DNA of 22,575 bases from an uncultured Acholeplasmatales bacterium (GTDB lineage Bacteria; Bacillota_I; Bacilli_A; ML615J-28; CAG-698): contig CALEGD010000092.1 of NCBI GenBank assembly GCA_937877075.1, positions 1-22,575 on the forward strand, written 5' to 3'. Both the position numbers and the translations under genes were made by a program. Each line of letters opens with the position of its first letter. Within the stretch, counting starts at the first letter, position 1. This document shows positions 1 through 7,531 of this stretch, piece after piece. The notes beneath the pieces are model-generated. The model made no database searches, was not told the DNA's origin, and worked only from the letters and a program-made list of their open reading frames with translations.

Positions 1-71
1 TGCTCGTGTATCTCAAGCATCGAATAGGTTAATACATAGGTATCCACATTCTCCGACCCTAATTAGTAAAA

Positions 72-100
72 TGACTAGAAAACCTGTAATTCTCTAGTCA
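72..100. terminator. Distal inverted repeat at window edge
   Basis: Perfect 8-bp arms TGACTAGA (72-79) and TCTAGTCA (93-100) enclose a 13-base loop. On the minus strand the hairpin is followed by TTTTACT, so it could act as a back-up terminator for the minus-strand operon ending at 149. The U-tract is short. I see no gene in the first 148 bases, and the role of bases 1-71 is unknown. Confidence 0.35.
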
Positions 101-123
101 ATATAACTGCCTGTCGCAAATAA

Positions 124-146
124 AGAAGCATGATACCCATGCTTCT
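124..146 (-). terminator. Terminator of the six-gene minus operon
   Basis: Nine-base perfect arms AGAAGCATG (124-132) and CATGCTTCT (138-146) surround a 5-base loop. Read on the minus strand, the hairpin comes directly after the stop codon of the alpha-CTD/sigma-4 gene and is followed by TTATTT. The position and shape fit a Rho-independent terminator. Confidence 0.7.
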
Positions 147-148
147 AT

Positions 149-2731
149 TTATCTGATTTTAAAATCATAATATTTAAGAATATAATCCTTTAATTTTTCA
201 TCATCAAGTCCGGTTTCTTTTCTAACTTCTTCCATAAAATCATTGACAGTTGATTGTTCTTTGGAGATTCTAAAAAGATTCCCTTTGGTGGTCTTTTTAA
301 TACTGGGGATATTCCGGATAAAATTGATGATCAATTCTTTATCCAGTTTCATACTTTCTAATTTCTCAACTGCAGGATCTTCGAGATAATTTTTCTCTTT
401 TACTAAACTTTCATAAGTAAAGTAACGATTCTTGGGAATAATTCTAGAAAGAGCCTTGACATAGGCTTCAATATCCTGAATCTTAAGACCTTGTTTTTCA
501 AGTTGACGTCGATTGATTAACTTATCTTTCTTGTATTGGAAGGCAAGATATTCTTGTCTTAAGGTTTCGATAAAGAGAATTAAAGTGGTTTCTCGAATCT
601 TTCTGTCCTTTTTGGTAATTGTATAAACATCTTCACTTAAAACCTTTTTAAAGAAGATTTCTTTTAGAGATGAATATTCTTGTTTGATGATGTAATTAAC
701 ATCATGGGTTTTATAACCGAGATCGTTCAACCAAAAATTTGAAAAATATTGGTAATCGCCCGGCTCAATGCCGGCTTTTTTAAAGATTCCTGCCAGTTCC
801 GACAATTCATAGAATTCATCTTTCATTATCTCTTTGATTTTAGAAAGAGTAGCTTCATTTAAGCTCGGTTTAAAATTATAAACGATCTTTAGAGAAATAT
901 AATCGCCTAAGGTGGAGTTGATGATATTTACCAGGGTTCCGGAATGATAACCATATTTTTTAATCAGATTCTTCGTAAAGATTTCAAGTTTTATCGGAGA
1001 GTTTAAGTTGTTCCAGTTTTCCTTTACGACATCTGCATAAGTCTTTCCGTGAACCGCCAGCATCGGTTGGCGATTAAAATCAACCTTTCCCTTAAATTCC
1101 TCAAGGCTTGAAAAATAACGTCTGAGGACAAAATGAAGTTCATAACCGTCGCGGATATCCACCTTTTTCATCAGTTTTGGATATTTATGATAAAAGTAAT
1201 TACAGGAATAAACGGAATCGATTTCATATATTATCTTTTTCAGTTCTTCGATTAATTCAGGAGTTAAGCGATTGTAATCATAAAATCTAACATTCTGTAA
1301 ACCCTGAATTGTGTTCGAGACGATATCAATATACTTATCGTAATGATAATCAAGTTTATTGTCAGTTGCGACTTTTTCAGCAATTTGTACAATCTTGTTT
1401 TTATGTAAACCTTCATCGGGAACAAAATGTTCAATCACATATTCCAAGAAAAGCCTTTTGGTCATCTTCGGAACAATTTTACCGTAAATTTCCATGCGCT
1501 CGTTAAAGACTTCCGGTAAGGAATCCTTAAAAGCTTCAAGATCAATTGCCTGAACTTTATTGCTCGCAATTAGCTCTAATACATATTCCTCAGGAAAAAC
1601 AAATGCTTCCTCAAAGGTAAACTTATGTCCTAAATACTTAACGATATTAAAGGAGAAGTCATCAAGTGCGAAGATCTTTTTAAAAACCTGAGGATGCCAG
1701 ACAAATTTATTATACTCCTTAATAAAGCTTTCTTCATAAAACATTGAGATATGGGACATCCGATCCCGGACAATCTGGCGAATCCTTTCCCGGGTTTTAT
1801 GGAATTTATCGGCAACGGTTTGAAGAGTTGAGCCGGAAAAGCGCTCAATTAAAATTTCTTCGCTTTCTTTCTTGAGATTTACTTCTTTTAGTTTTTCGGA
1901 GAAATAGGGCAGTCTAACTTCATCGGCTGAAATTATTAAATCTGTTTTTTCGGCTAACCTAGTCAGAAATTCTCTGATCTTAAAGGAGATGTTTTCTCTT
2001 TTACCTATTTCTTCGATTTCGGAAATACTAATTCTTCCGAGATATTCTTCTATTAATAAAGTCTTAAAATAAGAATAATCAGAATTAGGAAAATCAGTAT
2101 AATATTTTTCGAATTCTTCAAGAATTACTTTCAAGGTTTTATAACTGAAAAGATCAAGCAATTTACCGGCAAGGTATAACTCTCGAAGCTTACCTAAATT
2201 AAATATCCCCAGGTTATGAAGACTAGAAATTGCACCTTGGGAGAAACCGAGTTTCTCGACTGGAAGTTGATCGGAAGGGTGAGTTTTTTGATAGATCGGA
2301 ATTACTTCATTTAATTTCTCTTTTAAAACTACCTCGTTTAATTTTGTCATTAATTGAATGATTGATTTGGTTCCGAGGTTTTCTACACCATAAATCTTAA
2401 CTTCCTCAATCAATGTAAGCAGGCGAGAAACAGTCATAATCGAACTGTTATTTAAAGCATTAATTGTCCTTAAACTAAAATTCATTTCCGAAAGCGGATA
2501 ATCCTTGTCTAGGTATTCATAAGGATTCTTCTTTAATAATCCTTGTAGTTCTTTTTTTAGTTCTTTCTTCTTATAATCCTTAAGAACTTTCCGTACTTCT
2601 AGACTTTCTTTTTCTGACAAAACTTGTGCTAAGTCAGCTCTAATCAAATCAAAAATAACCTTGATCGACTGCTCATCAAGTTTTGTAATAATTTCATTCG
2701 GAAGATTCAAAATTCTTATTGATATATTCAT
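149..2731 (-). CDS. Alpha-CTD-like and sigma-region-4-like DNA-binding protein
   Basis: This 860-residue protein has no transmembrane segment. Residues about 79-133 resemble the RNA polymerase alpha-subunit C-terminal domain (NFSLRTINAL, then ENLGTKSI). The positions matching the E. coli UP-element contacts R265, N268, G296, K298 and S299 are kept (R88, N91, G120, K122, S123). A second, weaker helix-hairpin-helix lies at about 156-193 (LGFSQGAISSLHNLGI). Residues about 289-328 match sigma-70 region 4, with TRERIRQI at 313-320 as recognition helix. The remaining ~530 residues are helical, lysine-rich and unrecognised. I chose ATG at 2731 because the SD-like GAGGTG overlaps the upstream in-frame GTG at 2737. 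The gene follows the RloA/RloB pair and also has its own promoter. It lacks sigma region 2, so it is not a sigma factor. A DNA-binding regulator or accessory defence protein is plausible; the function is unproven. Confidence 0.8.
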   Translation of the reverse strand: MNISIRILNLPNEIITKLDEQSIKVIFDLIRADLAQVLSEKESLEVRKVLKDYKKKELKKELQGLLKKNPYEYLDKDYPLSEMNFSLRTINALNNSSIMTVSRLLTLIEEVKIYGVENLGTKSIIQLMTKLNEVVLKEKLNEVIPIYQKTHPSDQLPVEKLGFSQGAISSLHNLGIFNLGKLRELYLAGKLLDLFSYKTLKVILEEFEKYYTDFPNSDYSYFKTLLIEEYLGRISISEIEEIGKRENISFKIREFLTRLAEKTDLIISADEVRLPYFSEKLKEVNLKKESEEILIERFSGSTLQTVADKFHKTRERIRQIVRDRMSHISMFYEESFIKEYNKFVWHPQVFKKIFALDDFSFNIVKYLGHKFTFEEAFVFPEEYVLELIASNKVQAIDLEAFKDSLPEVFNERMEIYGKIVPKMTKRLFLEYVIEHFVPDEGLHKNKIVQIAEKVATDNKLDYHYDKYIDIVSNTIQGLQNVRFYDYNRLTPELIEELKKIIYEIDSVYSCNYFYHKYPKLMKKVDIRDGYELHFVLRRYFSSLEEFKGKVDFNRQPMLAVHGKTYADVVKENWNNLNSPIKLEIFTKNLIKKYGYHSGTLVNIINSTLGDYISLKIVYNFKPSLNEATLSKIKEIMKDEFYELSELAGIFKKAGIEPGDYQYFSNFWLNDLGYKTHDVNYIIKQEYSSLKEIFFKKVLSEDVYTITKKDRKIRETTLILFIETLRQEYLAFQYKKDKLINRRQLEKQGLKIQDIEAYVKALSRIIPKNRYFTYESLVKEKNYLEDPAVEKLESMKLDKELIINFIRNIPSIKKTTKGNLFRISKEQSTVNDFMEEVRKETGLDDEKLKDYILKYYDFKIR

Positions 2732-2757
2732 AAACACCTCATCATATAAACAAAAAA

Positions 2758-2786
2758 ATTATACTATATACCCCTATAAAAGTCAA
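2758..2786 (-). promoter_or_regulatory. Promoter of the alpha-CTD/sigma-4 gene
   Basis: On the minus strand, TTGACT (2786-2781) and TATAAT (2763-2758) are separated by exactly 17 bases. That is 5 of 6 and 6 of 6 against the sigma-A consensus. The predicted start of transcription is near 2751, about 20 bases before the ATG at 2731. It lies between the RloB stop and this gene, so the gene can be expressed separately from the operon. Confidence 0.7.
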
Positions 2787-2804
2787 TTAAACCCTGTTTT
2801 TTAT

Positions 2805-3503
2805 TTAATAACGCTGATCGTAGCTGATTTCTCGAATAAAATCGCTGATATTTTCACCTAACTCGGTCGCCATTTTTTTAGGGTCTGATGTAAGCTGCGA
2901 TGACTGCTTCATGGCAATATTTAGGTTTTTCAGAAAATCTTCCGGTATATTGCTTTTTGGATTAAAACCAAAAATATCACGAACCATTTTACTGACATAG
3001 GTATAGGCAGGCGAAATTCTATCGTTTCGAAAGATGTTCTTTTTATTTGGTTCAATAAATTCTTGATAAGAATTATCAAGGTGAAGAAGCAGCCAAATTT
3101 CAAAACAAGGACTGGTAATAATCATCCTTACATTACTGTGTCTGACACTTTTTAAAAAGTCTAGATAAGATTTTTTCGGATTGAAATGATTTTTATAACT
3201 GTCACGATCAAAAACCATTAGATAGACACCGTCATCATCTTTTTGTTTCTGAAATTCCCTTAAAAAGTTATATAATTGGCGAGGAGTATTACTCCCACGA
3301 TCATTTTGAGTTCTCTCAAGATATACTAGGGAAATATTATTCCTAATTCTTCTTTTTATTAATTCCATTTCCAGAAGTTTGAAATAAGTCGGTTCGGTAT
3401 TTGTTCCTTCCATAATCAAATAATAAGTTCGGAAGGGACGAACTGTCCCAACCCGAGGTACGGAATAGCGATTGAATAAAGAGGCTCTTTCTCTGATAGC
3501 CAT
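2805..3503 (-). CDS. rloB: RloB family protein, Toprim-like nuclease candidate
   Basis: This 232-residue protein shows the RloB-family pattern. A strand ending in IMEGTNTEPTYF carries E32, VFDRDSY carries D99 and D101, and a later SPCFEIW is typical of the family. The Glu followed by Asp-x-Asp matches the metal-binding layout of Toprim nucleases, as in OLD-family and PARIS AriB proteins. Its ATG lies within the TAATG overlap with the upstream ATPase stop, indicating translational coupling and a joint complex. Rlo genes were first named as restriction-linked ORFs in Campylobacter, and ATPase plus RloB pairs are also associated, as I recall, with AbiL-type phage abortive infection. Nuclease activity and target are inferred. 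There is no signal peptide or membrane segment. Confidence 0.82.
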   Translation of the reverse strand: MAIRERASLFNRYSVPRVGTVRPFRTYYLIMEGTNTEPTYFKLLEMELIKRRIRNNISLVYLERTQNDRGSNTPRQLYNFLREFQKQKDDDGVYLMVFDRDSYKNHFNPKKSYLDFLKSVRHSNVRMIITSPCFEIWLLLHLDNSYQEFIEPNKKNIFRNDRISPAYTYVSKMVRDIFGFNPKSNIPEDFLKNLNIAMKQSSQLTSDPKKMATELGENISDFIREISYDQRY

Positions 3504-4771
3504 TAATTATCACCGGATTTGTTAAGCAGAGGAATTCCACCGTAACGACCGGCCAAATATGCCTTTCCAAGATCTTTTTCATTTTCTTTTTGGAAAATGT
3601 CGAGCGAAAAAATTCTTGAAGAATTATCGGCTTGTTTCTCTACAAACCAAACTTCATCGCGTCGTAAAAGTTCCTCATGCAATAAATTTGCTTCATGGGT
3701 GGTAAAGATCAATTGTACAAAGTTTTCTTTTAAAGTGTTTTTATAGGTAAGAAGGAATTTTTCTGTAAGCAGCGGATGAATGCTGCGATTTATTTCATCA
3801 ATTAAATATATTGCATAAGGAATCGGACTGATAATAATGTCTAATAAATCAAACATTCTTCTTGTACCGTCCGATTCTTCTTTAAATTCATAGTCTAGTT
3901 CAGAATTTTGGTGACGCAGGTAAAGTTCAAAAACTTCGAAATCCCCGTCAAGATTAAGGAAATTATAAAGGGCATCCTTAAGTCTAATTCCGAAAGGAGA
4001 ATGGCCTCTCGCCATTTCCGAAAGTATTCGTTTATACATATCTTCCCCATGTTTTCTTAAACTATCGAGTTCAATCTTCCGAAAACGAATTTCCGAAATT
4101 CCCGTATCATACGCTTTCAACATCTTTACAAAAGAATCTTGGCTTTTGATAAAGCCGCTTTCGAGACGTAAAAATTCTTGGTTTTGGAAATTGACAATCA
4201 GTTTATCCCGAAACCAACAGTAAACATCACGGAGGTTTTTGAAACCGATAGCCGAAGCAATCAGATTTATGAAAAGACAATCAGGTTTTTCTTTTAAAAT
4301 CCGTTTATATTCTTCCATTTCTGCTTCGGGAACAATATTCCAAACAAATTCTTTTTGATTACGGGAAAAGATTAAAATCTCTTCGTCATCGCCATTGATT
4401 TCATACAGAAATTCATTGGTGAATCTTCCTTCATAAAGAATGAAACTAAAACCGAAAGAATAAAATTTACCATTCATATAAAATGTGTATTCAAACTTAG
4501 ATTCTTTGCCTTTATTATCGATTAAGGTTTTGGAATATAGATTACGATGTTTATTTAGAAAGCCCTCAAGTACAAGTTCTTTTCCGAAAGCAAGAGCTTT
4601 AATAAAATTGCTTTTTCCGGATGAATTGGCACCAAAAATCACTCCTTTTCTTAAGAGTTCGATTTGGTCGATTTTAATTAAATCTTGGTTTTCCGAAGTG
4701 CTCGGAATCATTGAAATACTCTGTTCTTCAGAAAAAGAAAGAAAATTACTTACTTTAAATGTGATTAACAT
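3503..4771 (-). CDS. rloA: AAA15 family ATPase, RloA-type
   Basis: This 422-residue protein is an ABC/SMC-like ATPase of the AAA15 class. It opens with the typical MLITFKVSNFLSF strand. Walker A is GANSSGKS at 47-54, Walker B is IYLIDE with D325 and E326, and an H-loop-like FTTHEANLL follows. The C-terminal YLAGRYGGIPLL is characteristic of RloA/AAA15 proteins. The region between the Walker motifs has no hydrophobic membrane segment and probably forms the coiled arm and lid. The start follows AAAGAGG, placed between the preceding stop and this ATG. The stop overlaps the RloB start by one base. The likely role is the ATP-dependent sensor or scaffold of a two-gene anti-phage module. A metabolic or repair role cannot be excluded. 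Confidence 0.87.
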   Translation of the reverse strand: MLITFKVSNFLSFSEEQSISMIPSTSENQDLIKIDQIELLRKGVIFGANSSGKSNFIKALAFGKELVLEGFLNKHRNLYSKTLIDNKGKESKFEYTFYMNGKFYSFGFSFILYEGRFTNEFLYEINGDDEEILIFSRNQKEFVWNIVPEAEMEEYKRILKEKPDCLFINLIASAIGFKNLRDVYCWFRDKLIVNFQNQEFLRLESGFIKSQDSFVKMLKAYDTGISEIRFRKIELDSLRKHGEDMYKRILSEMARGHSPFGIRLKDALYNFLNLDGDFEVFELYLRHQNSELDYEFKEESDGTRRMFDLLDIIISPIPYAIYLIDEINRSIHPLLTEKFLLTYKNTLKENFVQLIFTTHEANLLHEELLRRDEVWFVEKQADNSSRIFSLDIFQKENEKDLGKAYLAGRYGGIPLLNKSGDN

Positions 4772-4789
4772 TAAATCGCCTCTTTCAAA

Positions 4790-5437
4790 TTAAATTAAGA
4801 ATTTTTCCGGTTGGTCCAACATTTCTTGAATTTTTAAAAAAGCAAGTGAAAGCGGATAGCCATCAATCAAGGCATGATTAACCTGAATTGAAAGACTGAT
4901 TACTGTATCTTTTTCGTCTTCTATGAATTTTCCCCATGCGATACGGGGAATCGTATCTTTTGGGTCGTCAGTCATCGGATGACTTACCGAAGTAAAGTCA
5001 ATCCACGGCAAACAAGTTAAATAATATTGGTCAAGTCTTGATTCTTCCTGATAAGAAGAAGGCCCCTTCTTTCTACCGCTTTTAATTGCTTCGATGGATT
5101 CTTTAGCTTTTTTTAAGAATTCCATAAACTCCGCCATTTCAACATGACAATTATCATAGATTCCGGAATCGGTCATTACCGTAAAAGCCGGATGAATACA
5201 GTCAAATAATATTACTCGATCGCCATCGATTCGAAGCCTGAATTCTTTAATATTATTTAAAGCCTTAACAATTAAATACAGAAAAGATATAAAGAAAGGA
5301 AGATCTCTATCTTTTAGAAATTTCCTAAACTTCGTAATAATTATTCTACTTGTAATAGCGTAATAGGGATGGGCATAATCTTTAAACCATAAATAATGCT
5401 TCCGCCCCGGCCAGTTTCCTAGATCGATTACTTTCAT
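4790..5437 (-). CDS. CatA-like O-acetyltransferase
   Basis: This 215-residue protein has the length and order of class A chloramphenicol acetyltransferases. These are trimeric cytoplasmic enzymes that move an acetyl group from acetyl-CoA to a hydroxyl. The C-terminal active-site motif reads QVNHALIDG. The catalytic His (H188) and structural Asp (D192) of HxxxDG are kept, while the usual first His of the HH pair is Asn187. A CAT-like PWIDFTS segment lies near residues 144-150. The opening KVIDLGNWPGRKHY also fits the family. The gene sits 8 bases after the DUF362 stop, and its SD overlaps that stop. Many members of this family are not resistance enzymes, and the metabolic neighbours here argue against assuming chloramphenicol resistance. 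The substrate is unknown. Confidence 0.83.
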   Translation of the reverse strand: MKVIDLGNWPGRKHYLWFKDYAHPYYAITSRIIITKFRKFLKDRDLPFFISFLYLIVKALNNIKEFRLRIDGDRVILFDCIHPAFTVMTDSGIYDNCHVEMAEFMEFLKKAKESIEAIKSGRKKGPSSYQEESRLDQYYLTCLPWIDFTSVSHPMTDDPKDTIPRIAWGKFIEDEKDTVISLSIQVNHALIDGYPLSLAFLKIQEMLDQPEKFLI

Positions 5438-5445
5438 TTTTTCAC

Positions 5446-6531
5446 CTATATTTCAATTAAACGATAATTCCGAACTCCAAGTCCGATTTTTTCCGCATGT
5501 TCAAGCCCGGCTTCACCAAAGCTATGAGGATGAAGACTCTTAAAATTGTCCTCTTGATGTTTTTGATAAACATTATTTAAAGGCATGGAATTTACTAAAT
5601 CCATACAAGCTTGATCGAGAGCCACCGGATCAAAAGAAGCCAAAAAGCCGACATCACCGATAATCGGAATATCATTCCTACTATCACAGTCACAATATGG
5701 AGAAACATCAATTACGAAACTGATATGGAAATGTTCTTTATCTTTAAGGACCGCGTAAGCATATTCCGCAACCTTCCGGTTCATTTTCGCACTAGATTCC
5801 TGCCAGTCGGTTTTAATAGCGTCAATCCGGCAAGCGGAAATACAACGCCCGCAACCCAAACATAAATCATAATCAATTTGGGCTTTAGGATTCAAAGTAA
5901 TTGCTTCTTGAGCACAGACTTTCCGACAACCACCGCAGGCATGACAGAGTTTTTCATCAATAAAAGGTTTCCCGGATGAATGAATTTCTGCTTTACCTGC
6001 TCTTGAGGCTCCGCCCATTCCCAGGTTTTTTAAAACGCCGCCGAATCCGGCTAGTTCATGACCCTTAAAATGGTTCATCGAAATAATGATATCAGCATCA
6101 TAGAGCGCTTTTCCAATTTTTGCTTTTTCAATATATTCCAAATTAATCGGAACTTCTTCTTGATTAAGACCTTTTATTCCGTCAGCAATAATAATCTGGC
6201 AACCGGTTTGAAAAGGATTATAGCCGTTCTCATAAGCCGCCTCCAAATGGTCAAGCCCGTTTTTTCTCCGGCCGATATAAAGGGTATTACAATCGGTAAG
6301 AAATACTTTTCCTCCGCATCTTTTGATAATTTCAACGATTCTTCTTGAATAATTGGGGCGAAGATAGGCTAGATTACCCGGTTCCCCAAAATGGATTTTA
6401 ATCGCAACAAACTTATTTTGAAAATTTAGGGTTTCAATTCCCGCTTTTTTAACCAATTTTTCTAATTTGTCTAAGAGATTTTCATTTTTATTTAATTTAA
6501 GGCTCGTATAAAAAACTTTTGATTCCATCAT
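5446..6531 (-). CDS. DUF362 protein with two 4Fe-4S clusters
   Basis: This 361-residue protein has a DUF362 N-terminal part (AIKIHFGEPGN near 45-55, and NHFKGHELAGFGG near 150-170). A bacterial ferredoxin module follows with two CxxCxxCxxxC motifs: C196, C199, C202, C206 and C224, C227, C230, C234. A DUF362-like tail then continues (FLASFDPVALDQACMDLV). It should carry two [4Fe-4S] clusters and work in the anaerobic cytoplasm; the reaction is unknown for the family. The SD AAAGGGAG overlaps the stop of the kinase gene, and two adjacent ATGs (6531 and 6528) are possible starts. It lies third-to-last before the defence pair in the same transcription unit. An oxygen-sensitive redox role is inferred only from the clusters. 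Confidence 0.85.
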   Translation of the reverse strand: MMESKVFYTSLKLNKNENLLDKLEKLVKKAGIETLNFQNKFVAIKIHFGEPGNLAYLRPNYSRRIVEIIKRCGGKVFLTDCNTLYIGRRKNGLDHLEAAYENGYNPFQTGCQIIIADGIKGLNQEEVPINLEYIEKAKIGKALYDADIIISMNHFKGHELAGFGGVLKNLGMGGASRAGKAEIHSSGKPFIDEKLCHACGGCRKVCAQEAITLNPKAQIDYDLCLGCGRCISACRIDAIKTDWQESSAKMNRKVAEYAYAVLKDKEHFHISFVIDVSPYCDCDSRNDIPIIGDVGFLASFDPVALDQACMDLVNSMPLNNVYQKHQEDNFKSLHPHSFGEAGLEHAEKIGLGVRNYRLIEI

Positions 6532-6543
6532 TCTTTTCTCCCT

Positions 6544-7419
6544 TTAAAAATATTTATCCAATTCAGGATTACAAGCACCGACTACTTTCATGGTAGCGGA
6601 AGCGGCTTTAAAGCCAAAATCTATACTTTGGTCAAAAGTTGACCCAAGAAGAATTCCGTGGATTAATCCACTCATAAATGCATCGCCACAACCGGTTGTA
6701 GAAAGTGGCTTTTCGGGAAGGGGAGTAGCGGATTTAATCATTCCGTCCTGATTATAGTAAACCGGTCCCTGGCCACTGGTTGCGACAACTCTTTTTACGC
6801 CAAGATTAAGTAAAGCATTTATTTGAGAATTGATATCGCCTTTTACTTTCGAAAGAGCTGCTATTTCGGCGGCATTTCCCTTTAAAAGACTGATCCGGGA
6901 TAAATGAGGTTCTAAGAGCATGGCTTTAGTAATTGAGGTTGCATCAACATAAATCTTTCCCTTAAGATTCCGGAAAAGAAAATCCAATGTCGACTTTGAA
7001 AGATTTGTATCAATCGCAAAATGATCAAAACTATTTATATAATCCAAGATTGATTCTAAATATTCAGGATTTAGTCCTTGTATAATCTCATTATCGCAGA
7101 TAGCAATTTTCATCTCTCCGTCGGGTTCACATAGCGCCAGATAAAGTCCACTTCTTTTGGATGAAAAAAACGAACCAGACAAATCGACCTTTAAAATTTT
7201 AAGGTCTGCCTTTAAACTTTTTCCGAATTCATCATTTCCGATTGCAGTTAAAAAGTGAACCTCGTTTCCAAGCCTAGCCAAGTTTTCAACAATATTTCTT
7301 CCGACCCCTCCATAGGAGATTTCCATGACCCCGACATTTGAATCATGCATTAATAATTCATTTTTTGCTTTGGCGATAATATCAATATTAGCACCACCGA
7401 TTATCATTATTTTCCCCAT
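6544..7419 (-). CDS. PfkB family kinase, pseudouridine kinase-like
   Basis: This 291-residue cytoplasmic protein has the ribokinase/PfkB fold signatures. GGANIDI lies at 8-14, a SYGGVGRNIVENLARLG block at about 35-51, and the C-terminal anion hole plus catalytic base is TTGCGDAF with D246. The early GGANIDI plus HDSNVG motif and GGVGRN resemble pseudouridine kinase (PsuK), which phosphorylates pseudouridine to pseudouridine 5'-phosphate. No pseudouridine-5'-phosphate glycosidase gene is in the window, so another nucleoside or sugar substrate is possible. It is the first gene of the minus operon, with an extended -10 promoter and an AAAGGTG ribosome site. The usual GAGD is GCGD here. Confidence 0.85.
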   Translation of the reverse strand: MGKIMIIGGANIDIIAKAKNELLMHDSNVGVMEISYGGVGRNIVENLARLGNEVHFLTAIGNDEFGKSLKADLKILKVDLSGSFFSSKRSGLYLALCEPDGEMKIAICDNEIIQGLNPEYLESILDYINSFDHFAIDTNLSKSTLDFLFRNLKGKIYVDATSITKAMLLEPHLSRISLLKGNAAEIAALSKVKGDINSQINALLNLGVKRVVATSGQGPVYYNQDGMIKSATPLPEKPLSTTGCGDAFMSGLIHGILLGSTFDQSIDFGFKAASATMKVVGACNPELDKYF

Positions 7420-7437
7420 AGAACACCTTTATTAATT

Positions 7438-7446
7438 ATTATACCA
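7438..7446 (-). promoter_or_regulatory. Extended -10 promoter of the kinase operon
   Basis: The minus strand carries TGGTATAAT, a perfect extended -10 (TGN plus TATAAT), about 20 bases upstream of the ATG at 7419. The -35 region 17 bases farther is weak (CTGTTT). This is the only clear promoter for the five genes from the kinase to RloB. Confidence 0.6.
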
Positions 7447-7484
7447 TTTTAATCATAAAAAAACAGTTATTAATATATAATCTA

Positions 7485-7513
7485 TTTACATTTTTGAAGA
7501 CTTTAGTTATACT
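7485..7513 (+). promoter_or_regulatory. Promoter of the hexosaminidase gene
   Basis: TTTACA (7485-7490) and TATACT (7508-7513) are separated by 17 bases, 5 of 6 for each element. The start of transcription would fall near 7520, leaving a leader of only about 12 bases that consists mainly of the ribosome site AGAGGTGA before ATG 7532. Confidence 0.7.
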
Positions 7514-7517
7514 AAAG
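7501..7517. promoter_or_regulatory. Palindromic operator candidate over the -10
   Basis: CTTTAGT-TAT-ACTAAAG is a perfect inverted repeat with 7-base arms and a 3-base centre. It covers the -10 element of the hexosaminidase promoter. A dimeric repressor bound here would block RNA polymerase. The regulator is not identifiable from this window. Confidence 0.5.
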
Positions 7518-7531
7518 TAAGAGGTGACGAT

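Noticed and set aside
1..71. Possible tRNA or rRNA end at the left edge
   Set aside because: No cloverleaf or rRNA-like motif could be matched; left unassigned.
149..2731. Calling the alpha-CTD/sigma-4 protein a sigma factor
   Set aside because: Only a region 4-like helix-turn-helix is visible; there is no region 2 or 3 pattern.
2732..2737. GTG 2737 as start of the alpha-CTD/sigma-4 gene
   Set aside because: The GTG is part of the SD-like GAGGTG that serves ATG 2731.
4790..5437. Chloramphenicol resistance gene
   Set aside because: The fold matches, but the active-site variation and operon context do not support a resistance claim.
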